In this document: positions 52,045-59,077 of the stretch, in pieces
Numbering within the stretch: position 1 is the first letter of the stretch
How the letters are laid out: each line of letters opens with the position of its first letter
NCBI GenBank assembly: GCA_023300375.1
Contig: JALZWO010000142.1
Coordinates: 1 to 59,077 of the forward strand
Direction of reading: 5' to 3'
DNA length: 59,077 bases
Source: Granulosicoccus sp.
GTDB taxonomy: Bacteria; Pseudomonadota; Gammaproteobacteria; Granulosicoccales; Granulosicoccaceae
Notes under the pieces: model-generated
Told to the model about the DNA's origin: nothing
Seen by the model: only the letters and a program-made list of their open reading frames with translations
The model's database searches: none
Made by a program: the position numbers and the translations under genes

Positions 52045-52106
52045 CCCACGTAAGTGGGAATCCATGTAGCTATACACTTTAAATTCTCACCATTCGCTGG
52101 AATGAC
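52045..52106. repeat. REP-like palindromic element
   Basis: A CCCAC-GTAA-GTGGG hairpin followed by AATCCATG, and after about 35 bases a CATTCGCTGGAATGAC stretch. The pattern of a G/C hairpin with GGAATCCA and a distal GGAATGAC resembles scattered extragenic palindromes of proteobacteria, here slightly decayed. It sits in the 220-bp gap after yadH. Confidence 0.5.
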
Positions 52107-52233
52107 ACTTCCTACTATTTTCGCTTAAGCACGTGCCATTGAGCTAAACGCTCGGTTTAATAAAGGCGTTCAAGTGCGTAAGTGCATCACAGCGTGTAGA
52201 CTTGCGTCCATTCACACATCACGGGTTTGAGCT

Positions 52234-53076
52234 ATGTGCTCCGCAAAGACAAAAAGCAAGCCAGGCACGGTTGGTACTCCAGCAACCATGGCAGATACCG
52301 CGGACAGGCATCTGCTGTATCAGGCTTCTGTTCAGAATCCAGATTTTGAACTGGATTTTATCGATAAAACGTTCAAGCAGATTCGTGGCAAAAAACCGTC
52401 GAGTATGCGCGAAGATTTTGCGGGCACAGCTATCTCGTCATGTCAATGGGTGCGCCGGCGCAAGTCAAATACGGCTATCGCAGTTGATTTTGACAAAGAG
52501 GTGCTAGATTGGAGCGAAAAGCACAATATCTCCACCTTAACTGAAGGCCAGAAGCAACGCCTTGAGTTAATTGAAGATGATGTCTTGAGAGTTAAGACTG
52601 ACAAGGTTGACGTGCTGCAAGCCTACAATTTCAGCTATTGGTTTTTCCAAGAGCGCTCTACCATGCTCGAGTACTTTAAGCGGACGCGCGCGGCGCTTAA
52701 AGATGATGGTTTGTTGTTTCTAGATGTTTTTGGTGGATCGGAATGCTACCAGACGCAAAAAGAGAAACGTAAGGTAGATGGTTTTAAGTATATCTGGGAG
52801 CAAGCGGAGTTCAACGCTATTACTAACGAACTCACATGCCACATACACTTTCATTTCCCTGACAAATCCAAGATCAAGAAAGCGTTCACCTACACTTGGC
52901 GAGTGTGGGGCGCGCGTGAATTACGCGAAATTCTGGCCGAAGCTGGCTACAGCCAAAGCGTGGTTTATAGACAAAAATTTGATGATAAAACCGATGAAGC
53001 ACTAGATGAGTACGTGGCCACAGACCAAGCTGAAGACTACGCCTGCTGGTTGGGTTACATCATTGCCTATCCGTGA
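52234..53076 (+). CDS. Class I SAM-dependent methyltransferase
   Basis: A 280-residue cytoplasmic methyltransferase. SAM-binding motifs: MREDFAGTAISSCQWVRRR (motif I-like, about 65-84) and AIAVDFDKEVLDWS (acidic residue after strand 2), followed by VDVLQAYNFSYWFF and GLLFLDVFGGSECY. The C-terminal ARELREILAEAGYSQSVVY helix-strand is typical of small-molecule methyltransferases. The substrate is unknown. Two starts are possible: ATG 52234 or ATG 52288 (MADTADRHLLYQ); the second gives a cleaner domain opening. Confidence 0.8.
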   Translation: MCSAKTKSKPGTVGTPATMADTADRHLLYQASVQNPDFELDFIDKTFKQIRGKKPSSMREDFAGTAISSCQWVRRRKSNTAIAVDFDKEVLDWSEKHNISTLTEGQKQRLELIEDDVLRVKTDKVDVLQAYNFSYWFFQERSTMLEYFKRTRAALKDDGLLFLDVFGGSECYQTQKEKRKVDGFKYIWEQAEFNAITNELTCHIHFHFPDKSKIKKAFTYTWRVWGARELREILAEAGYSQSVVYRQKFDDKTDEALDEYVATDQAEDYACWLGYIIAYP

Positions 53077-53132
53077 TTAGAGCTGTAAGCAATTAGTTAC
53101 AAGCTATGGAACTAACAACACAGTCTTCTTGC

Positions 53133-54467
53133 TCAGCTTGTGCCTTGTGCAAAATGCAGCTGAACCCGCGCACCGCCTGTTGGCACTCTGGATAGCTCTA
53201 GGGTGCCTCCATAGGCGTGCATTATCTGATTAGCAGCAGCCAGACCGATGCCTTGGCCTAACGTTTGAGTATCGGCTCTAACGCCACGCTGCAAAAATTG
53301 CTCTAAATCGCCTTCTGGCCAACCCGGGCCATTGTCCTCAATGCTGAGGACGTTACCAGACAGGGGGAGGGGAATGTGGACTTGAGTAGCGCCATACTTA
53401 CAGGCATTCTCTAACAAGTTGCCAAGCACCTCCATTAAGTCGGCCTGATCAATACGCGCTGCGAATTTATCATCAAGCTCTATCTTGAAGTGAACAGTGG
53501 CCGTATCGTAGAGTTTGCTCAGTGACTGGGTTAGACGGTCTATAACTGGACGCACTTGAATTGATGGAGATAAGTAGCGAGCACTTCTTATGGTTGCTCG
53601 CTCTGCATAGCGTTCTAGCGAGCTCTTCATTAATTGCGTTTGTTGCAGGATGCTGTCACCTGATTGCGAATCTTTTTCGCCGATGTTCTGTAACACTGAT
53701 AGAGGTGTTTTCAGATTATGGCTCAAGTCGCCCAGCAAATTGCGGTATTGCTCATGACGGGTTCTCTCGGTGGCTAATAAGGCATTGAGTCCACCGGTGA
53801 GTGGTTTCAACTCCTTGGGTACCTCATCGCTCAGCGCGTCTCTACTGCCTTGTTCAATTTCATTTATTTCCTGACTGATAGCACGCAGTGGTCGCAACGA
53901 AATACGCAGCATGAGAAATTGCACTAAAGGCAGGATTGGTGCTGTTGCTAATAATGCAAGCCAGAGTACTCGGTCAAAGCGTGCAAGTTGGCTGCTCAAG
54001 CCTTCGACATTTTCTGCCACATGGACAATGAATGGGAGTTCTTCGCCACCTGCCAGCTCCCAGGCAATCACGTATTGAACGCGTAGCAATTCTATACCGC
54101 TATGCCCCATGACTTTCTCGAACATCCAGTCGTTGATTGGGCGGATAGTTGTTTTCGGCAGTGGCTCAATCGTTGAATTGCTTTGCCACAGAGTCGAGCG
54201 ATCGTTACTGATGATTTCAGCGTACAAGTTCGCATTAAAACTATTGAGATCTTCATCGGGCAATATGGCTGAAGCGACCGATAAGTTGGCATTTTCATCG
54301 ATGTCTGTTGCACCAAGAATACCGTAAACAACACCTTTTAAAGCATCAAAGCGGGCGGCCTCTGCTCGCTTGTGGACAGACCAAGAGATGGACAATGCCA
54401 GCAGTGTGATAAAGACGGCAATGAATATACAGGTGCCAATGATCAGTCGAGAGGTAATTGACTGCAT
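53133..54467 (-). CDS. Sensor histidine kinase, PhoQ-like
   Basis: A 444-residue inner-membrane sensor kinase. Membrane helix 1 is at about 9-30, a periplasmic sensor of about 120 residues follows, then helix 2 near 165-185. The dimerisation helix holds the phospho-His in LLGDLSHNLKTPLSVL. The ATPase domain has N-box LGNLLENACKYGA, G1 IEDNGPGWPEGD and G2 TLGQGIGLAAANQI. The kinase pairs with the PhoP-like regulator 42 bp upstream. PhoQ kinases sense Mg, cationic peptides or acid; whether this one does is unknown, since its sensor is not obviously acidic. Confidence 0.88.
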   Translation of the reverse strand: MQSITSRLIIGTCIFIAVFITLLALSISWSVHKRAEAARFDALKGVVYGILGATDIDENANLSVASAILPDEDLNSFNANLYAEIISNDRSTLWQSNSTIEPLPKTTIRPINDWMFEKVMGHSGIELLRVQYVIAWELAGGEELPFIVHVAENVEGLSSQLARFDRVLWLALLATAPILPLVQFLMLRISLRPLRAISQEINEIEQGSRDALSDEVPKELKPLTGGLNALLATERTRHEQYRNLLGDLSHNLKTPLSVLQNIGEKDSQSGDSILQQTQLMKSSLERYAERATIRSARYLSPSIQVRPVIDRLTQSLSKLYDTATVHFKIELDDKFAARIDQADLMEVLGNLLENACKYGATQVHIPLPLSGNVLSIEDNGPGWPEGDLEQFLQRGVRADTQTLGQGIGLAAANQIMHAYGGTLELSRVPTGGARVQLHFAQGTS

Positions 54468-54509
54468 TAGCTACAGCGACTTCGCAGGCACGTGCGAGGC
54501 AATTCAGGG

Positions 54510-55196
54510 TTACTCACTGCTACTGCGCTCAAGTGCTAGCCGATAGCCACGGCCACGCAGTGTTTCAATTGGATTTAACGTTTTGTCTTTGTCTAATTTT
54601 TGGCGTAATCTGCGAATAAATACTTCCAGAATGTTTGGGTCACGATCGGTGTCTTCGTCGTACAGATGATCAAGTAATGTAGCTTTGCTAATAACGTCAC
54701 CACCGTGAGTCGCAAGATAAGCAAGAACTCGATATTCATAGGCAGTGAGTTCAACTGGCAGATCATCGACTTTTACCTGCTGTGCTCGGGTATCAATGCT
54801 GAGTCTGTCAAATTTCAGTACCGATTCGCTCCAGCCACCAGTTCGTCGGAGTAGGGCGCGGGTACGCGCCAGAAGTTCTTCCATGTGAAAGGGTTTAGTG
54901 AGGTAGTCGTCAGCTCCAGCCTCGAGACCATCAACCTTATCCTGCCAAGTATCTCGTGCAGTTAGGATCAGTACGGGGTAGTTGTGATTCTTTTTGCGCA
55001 AATTCTGAATGAGTGACAAGCCGTCGCGCTCGGGCAAGCCAAGATCAACGATGGCCAAGTCTATTGGCATGTTTTCCGCCAGATACAAACCTTCTACGCC
55101 GTCCGCCGCTTGATCTATCGCGAATCCCTGTTCTCGTAGTGCACTAACAAGTTGCTCTCGCAAGGTGGGTTCGTCTTCTACGATAAGTGCGCGCAT
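54510..55196 (-). CDS. Response regulator, PhoP-like (OmpR family)
   Basis: A 228-residue regulator. The receiver has acidic EDE near 8-10, phosphoacceptor Asp in AIVDLGLPERDGLSL (about 51), TAR and Lys in LTKPFHMEE. The winged-helix DNA-binding domain has LTAYEYRVLAYLATHGG, SKATLLDHLYDEDTDRDPNILEVFIRRLRQKL and TLRGRGYRL. The DLGLP-x-x-DGLSLI and ARDTWQDKVDGLEAGADDYLTKPFH stretches are very close to PhoP. The ATG at 55196 gives MRALIVEDEP. A perfect 24-bp palindrome lies 44 bp upstream of the start. Confidence 0.92.
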   Translation of the reverse strand: MRALIVEDEPTLREQLVSALREQGFAIDQAADGVEGLYLAENMPIDLAIVDLGLPERDGLSLIQNLRKKNHNYPVLILTARDTWQDKVDGLEAGADDYLTKPFHMEELLARTRALLRRTGGWSESVLKFDRLSIDTRAQQVKVDDLPVELTAYEYRVLAYLATHGGDVISKATLLDHLYDEDTDRDPNILEVFIRRLRQKLDKDKTLNPIETLRGRGYRLALERSSSE

Positions 55197-55240
55197 GACT
55201 ATGAACCCGTGTGGACGCGAATGCGTTGTGTGTTGGTGGT

Positions 55241-55264
55241 CAACTACCTTTGCAAAGGTAGTTG
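55241..55264. promoter_or_regulatory. Perfect 24-bp palindrome before the PhoP-like gene
   Basis: CAACTACCTTTG is followed directly by its reverse complement CAAAGGTAGTTG. It lies in the 142-bp gap between the PepSY-like gene and the response-regulator gene. As RNA it would form a 10-bp stem with a TGCA loop; as DNA it is a dyad operator. No T-run follows in the direction of the operon. Confidence 0.65.
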
Positions 55265-55338
55265 GTGAAGGCGGTATGCAAGAATAGTGGTCAAAGAGCT
55301 GGTAGCCAAAAAATAGGTGGTTAGCCGAGTTACCTGTA

Positions 55339-55611
55339 TCAGCTCCGCGGGATACGGATAACGCGCACTCGGCCATTCTTGATTAGTTTTACGGCAAAAA
55401 CGAGTTTGCCATTACTGGTGGTTTCTCTGGATACACTCAGAACTTCTCCGGAGCCACCGTTCTGCTTTATTGCTTGAGAAGCCGCCTGTTTGGCATTACT
55501 TGCCCCGTCTGCATAGACTGAGCTTGATGCCGAGACGCAAGCTAACATCACCAGTAGCCCGCACACTCTGGCTACTGATTTAACAACGTTAGTGACTTGG
55601 TGCAACGACAT
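55339..55611 (-). CDS. Small exported PepSY-like protein
   Basis: A 90-residue protein with a signal peptide (VCGLLVMLACVSASSSVYA, cleaved near residue 35). The mature 55 residues read as a PepSY-type fold: helix NAKQAASQAIKQNG, then GEVLSVSRETTSNGKLVFAVKLIKNGRVRVIRIP, a three-stranded pattern. Small periplasmic PepSY proteins are often encoded next to PhoPQ-like systems and may modulate the kinase. It lies 9 bp after the glycine-zipper gene, on the same strand. Confidence 0.75.
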   Translation of the reverse strand: MSLHQVTNVVKSVARVCGLLVMLACVSASSSVYADGASNAKQAASQAIKQNGGSGEVLSVSRETTSNGKLVFAVKLIKNGRVRVIRIPRS

Positions 55612-55620
55612 AAAGAGTTC

Positions 55621-56310
55621 CTATTGTCTGGCAGGAGCGACTGACACTTGCAGTTCTATCTGTCTGCCAGGATCGCGTCGCGTACGAGTCTGAAATGTAC
55701 GGCCTTTGTACCGGTAGGTTACATCATAGTGTTGGATGCGTTGCTCAACTCGCGACAGCGGCACATCTTTACACCGCTGCACTTCGTAGCTTTCGTAGAT
55801 AGGCGCTCCACGCCTTTGAACTGACTGGTTTCGCACACGCCTGTCGCGTGTGTAGTTGCTACTAGCGTTGCTACCTACCGCACCACCGATGATTGCGCCT
55901 GCAATGGTGGCTCCTGTGCGCGAGCCACTGTTACGTCCACGGGCAATCTGATTGCCGATAACACCGCCAACGAGTCCACCAACGATGGTTGAGTTTGAAT
56001 TTGATTGGCGACGCTCATTTGACTGATAGCGACCATAACGTGGTGCCTCGTACCCAATGATTTTTGTTTGAGTCTCCGTCCAGCACTCCTGACGAGGCTG
56101 TCGTGTGCGCGCGTTTTTGTACACCGGCTGAACATCAATGACATCTGCGTACTCAGTGAAGCGTTCAGTGGCAACCTGCCGATCGTTATAGCGATCAGTG
56201 GTAACACGACGATCGGCTGCGCTGGCGACACTTGCGCCAAGCGCCAAACTGAACGTTAACGACAATGCCAGTACTGGCAGTAACGTTGTCTGATTGATCG
56301 AGATTTTCAT
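55621..56310 (-). CDS. Glycine-zipper 2TM-domain envelope protein
   Basis: A 229-residue exported protein. Signal peptide at 1-31 (cleaved after VASAA). Residues about 35-100 are Arg/Tyr/Gln-rich. A glycine-zipper pair follows (TIVGGLVGGVIGNQIARGRNSG and TGATIAGAIIGGAVG, about 108-150), as in Rickettsia 17-kDa antigen-type proteins. The C-terminus is basic with YDVTYRYKGRTFQTRTRRDPGRQIELQV, like proteins related to umoD/17-kDa antigens. It probably sits in the outer membrane or periplasm. It heads the operon reading into the PepSY-like, regulator and kinase genes. Confidence 0.85.
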   Translation of the reverse strand: MKISINQTTLLPVLALSLTFSLALGASVASAADRRVTTDRYNDRQVATERFTEYADVIDVQPVYKNARTRQPRQECWTETQTKIIGYEAPRYGRYQSNERRQSNSNSTIVGGLVGGVIGNQIARGRNSGSRTGATIAGAIIGGAVGSNASSNYTRDRRVRNQSVQRRGAPIYESYEVQRCKDVPLSRVEQRIQHYDVTYRYKGRTFQTRTRRDPGRQIELQVSVAPARQ

Positions 56311-56496
56311 ATTTCAATCCTGTTTATCTTCTGGTTGATGCTCGCACTGCATGCTGTTATCGGACAGATGCTTGCATCATCTTAAAACACAGATTAATCG
56401 CATGGCCCTGAATGTTAGCTGAATGGCACGATCGAAATGTGTTGGTTTAAGCTCAGATGTTGTCCAGTCTTCACAGGCTGGGTGATAAATTGTGAA

Positions 56497-57168
56497 TTAG
56501 TTCACGGCAGCTATACCGGCTTTGTCTTCGAGCGGTGTAATTTGCGTCAGCAAGCCAAAACGTGGATTATCAATGTAGTGCAGCTCGCCACTGCGCATTT
56601 TGCGATCCTGCACCAACCGGAAACTTTGATTGGTTTCGGCGTCTGTGAAGCTCAATTGTGTGCTCATGTGTAAAAATCGACCTAGCCGAACTGTGATGCT
56701 GCCGTTCAACGTTCTCGTTTCTACTGCATCGGACATATTAAAGGTCGGGTTGGCAGCAGCAGGATAAAATTCTGTGTCAGCGCTGCGATCGTCTGCAAGG
56801 TATACGGGGATCGGATCGCCAAGCGCAATTCTTACTGGTATCGCGTTGTCAACATCAAGCCCAGGTTGTCTCCATGAGAGGTGGCGTAAGAGCCTATAGC
56901 GACCTGATGCGGCCACAGAGGCGGCTTTTTCGGTCAGTTTTAGATTTTGTTCCACAGGTAAAAACCCTTGAGCCACGGCGCTTTCAGAGCCTATCTGCAG
57001 GCTATTATCACTGTTTGGATAAAACAAGCCTCCAGCTGTCAGGTTCGCTCCTGCTACTGTCTCGAAAATGACTACTTCAATCAAATAGTCTTTTGCCTGG
57101 GCTGTGTTCACACCTAGCAATAATGCGAATGTTAACAACGCTGCGGGAATGCGGTGCTTCTTTGTCAT
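56497..57168 (-). CDS. CsiV family periplasmic protein
   Basis: A 223-residue exported protein with a signal peptide (ALLTFALLLGVNTAQA). Family marks: YLIEVVIFETV opening of the mature protein, GRYRLLRHLSWRQPGL, the ETRTLNGSITVRLGRFLHMSTQL block, and the closing RKMRSGELHYIDNPRFGLLTQITPLE. These match CsiV-type envelope proteins of gammaproteobacteria, whose role is little known. The gap to the glycine-zipper operon is 186 bp, and the gap to the HD-GYP gene is 243 bp with nothing recognisable. Confidence 0.85.
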   Translation of the reverse strand: MTKKHRIPAALLTFALLLGVNTAQAKDYLIEVVIFETVAGANLTAGGLFYPNSDNSLQIGSESAVAQGFLPVEQNLKLTEKAASVAASGRYRLLRHLSWRQPGLDVDNAIPVRIALGDPIPVYLADDRSADTEFYPAAANPTFNMSDAVETRTLNGSITVRLGRFLHMSTQLSFTDAETNQSFRLVQDRKMRSGELHYIDNPRFGLLTQITPLEDKAGIAAVN

Positions 57169-57411
57169 GAGTGATGTTTCGCGTTTAAACTCGAAAGGTG
57201 CCTTATTCTACGATGAATCTGCAGAGGTTCCTTGTTTTTCCGGTCTTCTGTGAGTTTAATGGTCTGAGAGGAGGAGCGATGCTTCCAGAATTCCTTGAGT
57301 GGTTTGACGAGGAAAATGACAACAGCTCTAGTATTGCTCAGAGTTCTGTATAAGAGGTCAAGCGGTAAGAATGAGTTCACGCTCAATTCATTATTGATCA
57401 CAGTGCAGCTC

Positions 57412-58914
57412 TTAGCTTGCAGCGCGAAAGGCTGTTTTGGCCTTGGAAAATGTAGCGGCGATTTGCTGAAATTCATCTTGCAACTCCATAAACGCCTCAA
57501 CAATATCGGGGTCGAAATGGGTTCCTCGTCCCTCGATAATGATGTCCCGTGCTTTCTCGTGAGTGAATGCCTTTTTATAGACACGTTCGCTGATTAAGGC
57601 ATCGTACACATCAGCCAGTGCCATCAACCTACCAGAGATGGGAATGTCCTCACCACGCAGATTTCTTGGGTATCCACTGCCATCCCATTTTTCGTGATGG
57701 GTTTCCATGATTTCACAAGACACGCTCAGAAATGAATTACTGCCAAGCTGCTCTCTGGCTGACTGAAGGGCCTGTGATCCAATCATCGGATGCTGTTGCA
57801 TGATTTTATATTCTTCATCGTTTAGAGGCCCGGGTTTGAGCAATATAGCATCTGGAATTCCGACTTTACCGGCATCATGGAGTGGTGCGGATTTAACGAT
57901 AAGCTCGACCTGAGCGTCTGTCAGGTATGCGCTGAATCGTGGGTGTGATTTTAGATGCTCCGCCAGAATGGCCACGTATTTCTGAGTGCGCAAGATATGC
58001 GCACCCGTTTCGTTGTCTCTAGTTTCTGCCAAAGAAGATAATGCAAGTATGGTGGCATCACGCACTTTGGTGAGTTCGAAAGTTTGTGTTTGTAATGATG
58101 CGATGGTGTGGTTAGTGTTTTTTGCAATTAGCCCGAACTCGTCGTTACTGGCAACAGGTACGCGGGCCGACAACTCGCCTTTGGCAACTTGCATGAGTAT
58201 GTTGCGCTGAGAATTGAGTAGCACCTGAAGATTCAAACCGAACTTCGAGATAATTTTTAATAGGTAGGTCAGCACCACTGCCAAAACGAAAGTGATCTCT
58301 AGCGCAACATGTATTGCGGCTTTTGTAAGATCTGCATCACTGGCTAGAGAGGTGATGTAAGCCAGATCTTTCAACACGACCAGTAAAATGACGCTTCCGA
58401 GGATAACCATAGACACGCAAGCGAATACGCTAAATTTTCTGGTCAAAGGAAAAGGGGCTTTATCAAGTATTATTTGGTCGCCAGATGCACTGATTAATGT
58501 GAACAAATTGTGTTCGCGATGCAACGCTAAATGACAGGCGATGAAGAATCCCATCACGCCCATCCCAAAAACAACTTTAAATCCACTGACTAGAGGAAAT
58601 TGATGAACAAGTGCGTTGAATGTTGCTAAAGCAATACCCCCAAATATAAATAGCAAAAAGTCAATTTGGAACTGTGTTTTTACTCTGTTGTTAAGCGCTC
58701 TGCTATCCAGCCAAGCTCCAAGCTGAAGTCTGATGCAATACAAAGCCCCTATTGTTAGAAATATAGGCACTGTCAGTTGAAAAACAGACAGAGACTCCAA
58801 AAACGGGCAAACCTGAGCTCCATAGATCGCGAGAAGTACACTGCTAGTGCCGTAGTGGATGGAGGTGATTTTTCGAAAATTCATAGGGTCTGCTTCAGCG
58901 TCATTTTTGACCAT
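57412..58914 (-). CDS. HD-GYP cyclic-di-GMP phosphodiesterase, membrane-bound
   Basis: A 500-residue protein from ATG 58914 (GTG 58956 and ATG 58884 are alternatives). The first 240 residues hold about six or seven membrane helices. A HAMP-like segment (NILMQVAKGELSARVPVASNDEFGLIAKNTN) leads to the HD-GYP domain: ETGAHILRTQKYVAILAEHL, the HD in SAPLHDAGKVGIPDAIL, the second-metal region MQQHPMIGSQAL, and ETHHEKWDGSGYPRNLRGEDIP with an intact GYP. It should degrade cyclic-di-GMP in the cytoplasm. The C-terminus ends normally. The last 120 bp of the window, its upstream region, show no gene. Confidence 0.9.
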   Translation of the reverse strand: MVKNDAEADPMNFRKITSIHYGTSSVLLAIYGAQVCPFLESLSVFQLTVPIFLTIGALYCIRLQLGAWLDSRALNNRVKTQFQIDFLLFIFGGIALATFNALVHQFPLVSGFKVVFGMGVMGFFIACHLALHREHNLFTLISASGDQIILDKAPFPLTRKFSVFACVSMVILGSVILLVVLKDLAYITSLASDADLTKAAIHVALEITFVLAVVLTYLLKIISKFGLNLQVLLNSQRNILMQVAKGELSARVPVASNDEFGLIAKNTNHTIASLQTQTFELTKVRDATILALSSLAETRDNETGAHILRTQKYVAILAEHLKSHPRFSAYLTDAQVELIVKSAPLHDAGKVGIPDAILLKPGPLNDEEYKIMQQHPMIGSQALQSAREQLGSNSFLSVSCEIMETHHEKWDGSGYPRNLRGEDIPISGRLMALADVYDALISERVYKKAFTHEKARDIIIEGRGTHFDPDIVEAFMELQDEFQQIAATFSKAKTAFRAAS

Positions 58915-59077
58915 GTTCCCACATGGCATTCGACTATCGGCCGACTGCTTGTCCACCTTGATTTTATGCGGAAGAGAGCTGAAAGTGACGTCGTGTAGCG
59001 ATTTATTCTATTTTGGCAGCTGTTCTATGCCGACGTGTTGTTTTTGTGAAACAGTTTGTAAAATACTTCACAAGTTG

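Noticed and set aside
53081-53105. Imperfect AGCTGTAA/TTACAAGCT hairpin between convergent genes
   Set aside because: It has a bulge and low stability. It could be a terminator but is not better than chance.
1-59077. Mobile element, prophage or defence island
   Set aside because: I found no transposase, integrase, terminal inverted repeats, restriction, toxin-antitoxin or abortive-infection genes. Gene content is conserved chromosomal.
1-59077. tRNA or rRNA genes
   Set aside because: No cloverleaf or rRNA-like sequence was seen in the gaps between genes.

Overview
The window is a chromosomal stretch of a moderate-G+C gammaproteobacterium. The evidence is the rlmB-rpsF-rpsR-DUF2232-rplI-dnaB-alr order, the pepA-holC-valS operon divergent from lptFG, an AsrA-type Lon, YheS-type ABC-F, DUF2970, DUF2058, CsiV, Bpt and a PhoPQ-like pair. 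I cannot name the genus; a marine or environmental lineage is a guess. Nearly all genes look vertically inherited. I see no insertion sequence, prophage, CRISPR array, rRNA or tRNA gene.

Layout. 1-5778: translation and replication block (rlmB 3' end, rpsF, rpsR, DUF2232 membrane protein, rplI, dnaB, alr). 5997-11569: fdxA, galU, an MFS carrier, a LemA lipoprotein and yheS. 11800-15735: a barrel-like exported protein coupled to a DUF2970 protein, then valS on the other strand. 15813-20645: holC and pepA facing the LPS exporter genes lptF-lptG, then an RDD protein. 20646-21227 is the longest gene-free stretch (about 580 bp); it holds inverted repeats and leads to a lysine-rich histone H1-like protein made of KKKAAG-type hexapeptides. 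21860-26392: moeA, a 9-bp minisatellite, a membrane-anchored DsbC-like isomerase, a 14-bp tandem repeat, and a TPR protein overlapping a DUF3187-like barrel gene that has no normal start. 26399-31889: AsrA-type lon, rep and a HisN-like phosphatase. 31928-37733: class III cyclase, bpt, a small membrane protein, sbcB, DUF2058 and a YbfF-like hydrolase. 37785-41336: gshA-mobA-moeA operon. 41364-48990: P450, a tandem-receiver regulator, a Trm11-like methyltransferase, the hinT-moxR-VWA operon and a PduO-type cobalamin adenosyltransferase. 49040-53076: SLT transglycosylase, yadGH-like ABC exporter, methyltransferase. 53133-58914: an operon of glycine-zipper protein, PepSY-like peptide, PhoP-like regulator and PhoQ-like kinase, then CsiV and an HD-GYP protein.

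Themes. The envelope is well represented: LptFG, PepA/HolC/ValS neighbours, DsbC, LemA, SLT, CsiV and the two-component operon. Molybdenum cofactor synthesis appears twice (moeA alone, and mobA-moeA behind gshA). Second-messenger proteins include a cyclase whose usual transition-state arginine is a serine, a regulator with a pseudo-receiver and a degenerate GGDEF-like end, and an intact HD-GYP.

Most worth checking: the H1-like protein and its structured upstream region, the two minisatellites flanking dsbC, the TPR/DUF3187 frame problem, the cyclase with the missing arginine, a perfect 24-bp palindrome inside the PhoPQ-like operon, and ACTAG repeats that supply the stop codons of two convergent genes. 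I found no wholly new defence or mobile system.
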